Source of the DNA: Prorocentrum cordatum
Taxonomy: Eukaryota; Sar; Dinophyceae; Prorocentrales; Prorocentraceae
Direction: 5' to 3'
NCBI GenBank assembly: GCA_963575745.1
Contig: CAUYUJ010003891.1
Location: 101,318-165,317, forward strand
DNA: 64,000 nucleotides
A model generated the notes under the pieces. That model was given only the letters and a program-made list of their open reading frames with translations, had not been told where the DNA came from and searched no databases. Position numbers and translations under genes: made by a program. Every line of letters starts with the position of its first letter. The first letter of the stretch is position 1. Positions 60,775-64,000 of the stretch are shown here, one piece after another.

Positions 60775-61165
60775 AGTTTGCAACACCTCAACGTGGCTCT
60801 CGCCTCAACGCTGCGCGCGTCCCTCAAACATTGCCACACCTTCAAGGATGGACTGCGGACCGCTTTCAAAATGTGATTGTCGCTTTGCCGCCGCGCAGAA
60901 TCGCCGTAAAACGTTGCAGCAATTTCACTGGAGAGCGGGCAATTTTCAATTAGTGGTTCTCGCCTTAGCGCCGCGCGCATTTGCCGTAACCTGCAGTTTC
61001 AAGCAAAAAACGCGGGTCATGTTCAAATTGTTGTTTTCGCCTTAACGCCGCGCAAATCCACCTAGACAAGTTTCAGCAGATTCCAAAGTGAAGGGCGGCG
61101 TTGTTTCAAAATGCGGCTCTCGCCTCAGAGCCGCGCGGCTTCGCTTTGACAGTTTGCTACAATTT
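60775..61165 (+). repeat. ~85-100 bp degenerate tandem repeat, 4 units
   Basis: Recurring words: GTGGCTCTCGCCTCAACGCT, TTGTCGCTTTGCCGCCGCGC, GGTTCTCGCCTTAGCGCCGC, TTTTCGCCTTAACGCCGCGC and GGCTCTCGCCTCAGAGCCGC, each followed by CGTAA/CAA/TTTCAA words. The core CTCGCCTNANNGCCGCGC is spaced at roughly 85-100 bp. Confidence 0.7.
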
Positions 61166-62539
61166 GAAGGGTTCGCATGGTGGAAGTCCCAGGAACTCCG
61201 CACTGGTAAGACTCATGTCTGTCAGGACGCAACAATCACGTCGAGTCGCGGTGTCTACGTTACTCCAGGGCGCGGCATTCTGGCACGATTTAGGGTTGCC
61301 TGGACGCAACAGGTCACGTTGATGCGCGACATTGATGTCCCAGGAAACGTGTGTTGGCACGATTGAAGACTCTCAAACTGTTCCCTCCAAGCTGGGCGTT
61401 GAAAACAAGTTTTTGCAGGGTGCTATGAAGAGGAAATTTGGAGGGGGGGTTGTTGCAACATCGTTGATGCGCCTTGGGTTTGCAGAGGACCTCCTCCTCG
61501 TCCTCGCATTTCTCCTCCTCCTCCTCCCCCTCCTCCTTTTCGTCCTCCCCGTTGTTTTTTTCCTTGCCCTCCTCCTGTAAAAGGGCACGGAAGGGACGCG
61601 GAATGGGGCGCCGCAGGAAGAGGTAGAGCGACGCCGAATGGCGTGAAACAAAAAAAACATCAACGGCGCAACGCATCGACACTGTGCTGGGGCAGAGAGA
61701 CGCAAAAAAATACTCCGACGGAAGGACCCCACATGAGAATCCTCTGGGCGAAGGTGGGAAAAACCCTCACCGTCGTCCTCGTGGTTGGTGAGGCGTCCTG
61801 GCTTGTCTCTTCTGCGTATATTTCGAAACGAACTAATATGATCTGCGGGTCCCATAGGGAGGGGGCTCCCGACTGACACTTCCTCGGGCAGAAGTAGCTT
61901 CTACCCCAACAGCACCCCGAGCTGTTCAGCTGCTTGTGGGAAAAAACAACATAATAAAAAAACACGCGGCAACCTCGGATTACATCATTTGCTCGGCTTC
62001 ATGTGTTTCGAGCCCGATCGATCCGTTCAAGGTCCTTGAACCCCCTGTGGCGTGGCTGAGCCGAGCATCCAGAAGGACGCGTGGGCAGAAGTGTGCACCA
62101 TTGGCAGGTCTGTGTGGAGATCTAACGTGCACCCTCAGAGATTGCATGCGCAGAGAGGCTCGGCTGTGACGCAGAAATTCGCACGTTGTGAACACACGAT
62201 CCTCAGAAGGCCGGAGGAGGCCGGAGGTCTCCTGAACCTTCAGAGAAAGCCCGCCCCCTCTGCGAATGCGCGCCTCTGGCGCAACACGCGCCGAGGCCCT
62301 GGACGTGCCGGGGGGGGGGGTTCGAAGCGCGGGTTCGTCCATATCCACCGCCTGGGGCACGGACGTCCTGGGACCCCAGTGGGCGGTGGATATTTTGTTG
62401 TCCAACGCAAACTCTTGGGAGAAGGGGACGATCGCGCAAAGCCATCACCTACACGGTTGTTGCCCCTGATCAGTCTAATCGGCTGCGTCCAGACGCCGGC
62501 CCCCACAGGCCCGAAACTGCCTGGGGGCGGTGGATATGG
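61166..62539. other. About 1.4 kb with no recognised gene
   Basis: A CTC-rich stretch lies at about 61486-61580 and a G-run at 62311-62319. Two parallel passages with GGCACGATT and ACGCAACA words (61215-61365) hint at a diverged duplication. No coding evidence was found. Confidence 0.4.
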
Positions 62540-62616
62540 ATACATATATATAGATATGTGTATATATATATGTATACTAGAACCACGCGCGCGCTACGCG
62601 CGCGCTTAGGTTCTAG
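62540..62616. other. TA-rich island and CTAGAACC hairpin
   Basis: TATATATAGATATGTGTATA sequence runs to 62576. Then CTAGAACC (62577-62584) pairs exactly with GGTTCTAG (62609-62616) around a loop made of two ACGCGCGCGCT words. The sharp change from TA-rich to CG-rich inside an inverted repeat is distinctive. Confidence 0.75.
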
Positions 62617-62754
62617 ATTCGTCCGGGGCAACGGCCAAACAACGGACGAGGAGGTTGAAGGCTGAATGCGCTTCGGTTATTCGTCGAGTTTCGCGGTCGT
62701 GGTTCGAAAAACTTTTGGGCGCTCCTCGCCCCCAGGCGGCCCGAGGTGGCCGAA

Positions 62755-63037
62755 AACGACACCTCTTCCTCGTCCTCCTCTTTCCCCCTGCTCTTCCTCC
62801 TCTCCTCCTACTCTTCCTCCTCCACCCATCGTCCCGTCCTTTCCCCCCTTCCTCCTCCTCCATCCCCTTCCTCCTCTCCTCCTCCTTTCCCTCCTCCTCA
62901 TCCTTTTCCTCTTCCTCCTCCTCCGCCTCCTCCTCCTTCTCCTCCTACTTTCCCTCCTCCTCCTCCTCTTACTCCTCCTCCTCCCCCACGCCTCCTCCTC
63001 CTCCTCCTCCCCCTCTTCCTCCTCCTCCTCCTCTTCC

Positions 63038-63072
<35 letters not shown>

Positions 63073-63790
63073 GTCATGACCATCACCATCACAATCATCA
63101 TCTTCATCCTGTTCCTCCTCCTCCTCTCTCCCTTCTCCTCCCTCCTCCTCCTCCTCTCCCTCCTCCTTCCCTCCCCCTCCTCTTCCTCCTCCTCCTCCTC
63201 CCGCCTCCTCCTCCTCCTCTCACTCCTCCTTCTCCTGCTCCTTCTCCTCCTCCCGTTCAGACTACATGGCTCGCCAAACGGCAGCGCGACGCCGCGCAAG
63301 CATTGGGCCACATCGGATAAAGGGAACACTCGGGGGAAGCCTCCCTCTTGCTCTTCGTCCTCCTTTTCTCCTCTTCCTCCACATTCCCACCCCTCCTTCT
63401 GCCCTCCTCCTCCTCCCCCCTCCCCTGCTCCCCGTCCCGTCCTCCTCCTCTCCTCCTCCTCCTCTCCTCCTCCTCCTCCTCCTCCTCCCTCCTCCTCCCC
63501 TCCTCCTCCTCCTCCTCCTCCTCCTCCTCCTCCTCCCCATCATCACCATCATCAACATCATCATCACCATCATCATCATCATCATTTTCAGCATCATCAT
63601 CATCATCATCATCAGAATCATCTCATCCCTCTTCCCTCCTCCCCCCCGCCCCCCTTCTCTCTCCCCCCCCATCCCCCCCCCCCCCCCCCCCCCCCCCCCT
63701 CGTCCTCCCTTTCCTCCTCCTCCTCCTCCTCCTCCTCCTCCTCCTCCTCGTCCATATCCTCTTCCTCCTTTCCTCTTCCCCCCCTCCTCC
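62755..63790 (+). repeat. Large pyrimidine tract with (CAT)n and C-run
   Basis: CTC/CCT-rich sequence throughout. (CAT)n lies at about 63038-63075 and 63535-63625, and a C-run at 63675-63699. A short unlike stretch at about 63258-63345 separates two similar halves, each CCT-rich then CAT then CCT-rich, suggesting a duplication of the tract. Predicted proteins are artefacts. Confidence 0.9.
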
Positions 63791-64000
63791 TCCACCGCCT
63801 CCGCGTGCAAGAAATCCAACAACATGTCGCGGAAATCAACGAACTGCGCCCCTCCGGGTTTTTTCGAGCGTCCTTTTAGGACTTGTCGGGGCCGTCTTAG
63901 GGCCCCCGTGGGCGCCCTGGGAACCCCGAAATCATGTTCCGATAGAGGCTTCGGGGAACCTGGTTTCGGACGCTGCGGAAGAGGCCTCCCGAGAATCTCT
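63791..64000. other. End of window, nothing recognised
   Basis: GC-rich sequence with no identified feature. Confidence 0.4.

Noticed and set aside
1-64000. rRNA, snRNA or tRNA genes
   Set aside because: No conserved core of any of these was recognised by eye on either strand; a covariance-model scan would be needed to exclude them.

Overview
The window looks like dinoflagellate nuclear DNA. The strongest evidence is an exact 18-nt match to the 3' part of the dinoflagellate spliced-leader (DinoSL) sequence at 59319-59336 (minus strand). Supporting evidence is the gene-poor, GC-rich, repeat-saturated sequence, one long LINE-type reverse transcriptase ORF, and a degenerate Ty1/copia element carrying a methyltransferase-like segment. 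I cannot name the genus. Most long open frames here are artefacts of biased tandem repeats (CTC/GGA runs, CCCAAGAGG runs, 70-105 bp satellites), so few entries are called as genes.

Layout. 0.5-4 kb and 20-23.6 kb: three to four copies of a composite module with a conserved leader (core CTCGTTTTGAA), a pyrimidine-rich stretch, a tandem array and, in three copies, a conserved tail; three arrays share one ~100-bp satellite consensus, the fourth array is a different repeat. 4-13 kb: palindromes, foldback (MITE-like) elements, dispersed repeats and microsatellites. 13.6-16.8 kb: a ~1.6-kb head-to-tail duplication, each copy holding a CTC microsatellite and seven units of a ~73-bp minisatellite. 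17-19.5 kb: further minisatellites.

24770-34532: a complete but dead Ty1/copia retrotransposon with TG...CA LTRs (~91% alike), a primer-binding site touching the 5' LTR, gag with a CCHC knuckle, protease, a methyltransferase-like domain, integrase, reverse transcriptase, RNase H and a 4-bp target duplication. It is broken by frameshifts, stops and an internal deletion, and carries at least two nested insertions: an 89-bp A-tailed insert with a 17-bp duplication, and a short inverted-repeat element.

34.5-51 kb: mostly non-coding, with two composite repeat copies, minisatellites, a 161-bp foldback element, a possible gene on the minus strand at 40.1-41.1 kb and possible exons near 45.2-45.9 kb. 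51177-55049 (minus): an intact 1290-residue LINE-like ORF with RT, zinc-binding and RNase H regions. 55388-56029 (minus): the best host-gene candidate, a 213-residue four-helix membrane protein. 57186-58233 (minus): the remnant of a second LINE-like element. 59063-59336 (minus): the DinoSL relict with a short ORF 13 nt downstream. 59.3-64 kb: purine/pyrimidine-rich repeats.

The genes do not form an operon or pathway. The window is a record of transposition and tandem amplification around a few host fragments. Divergence and copy-number figures are hand counts.
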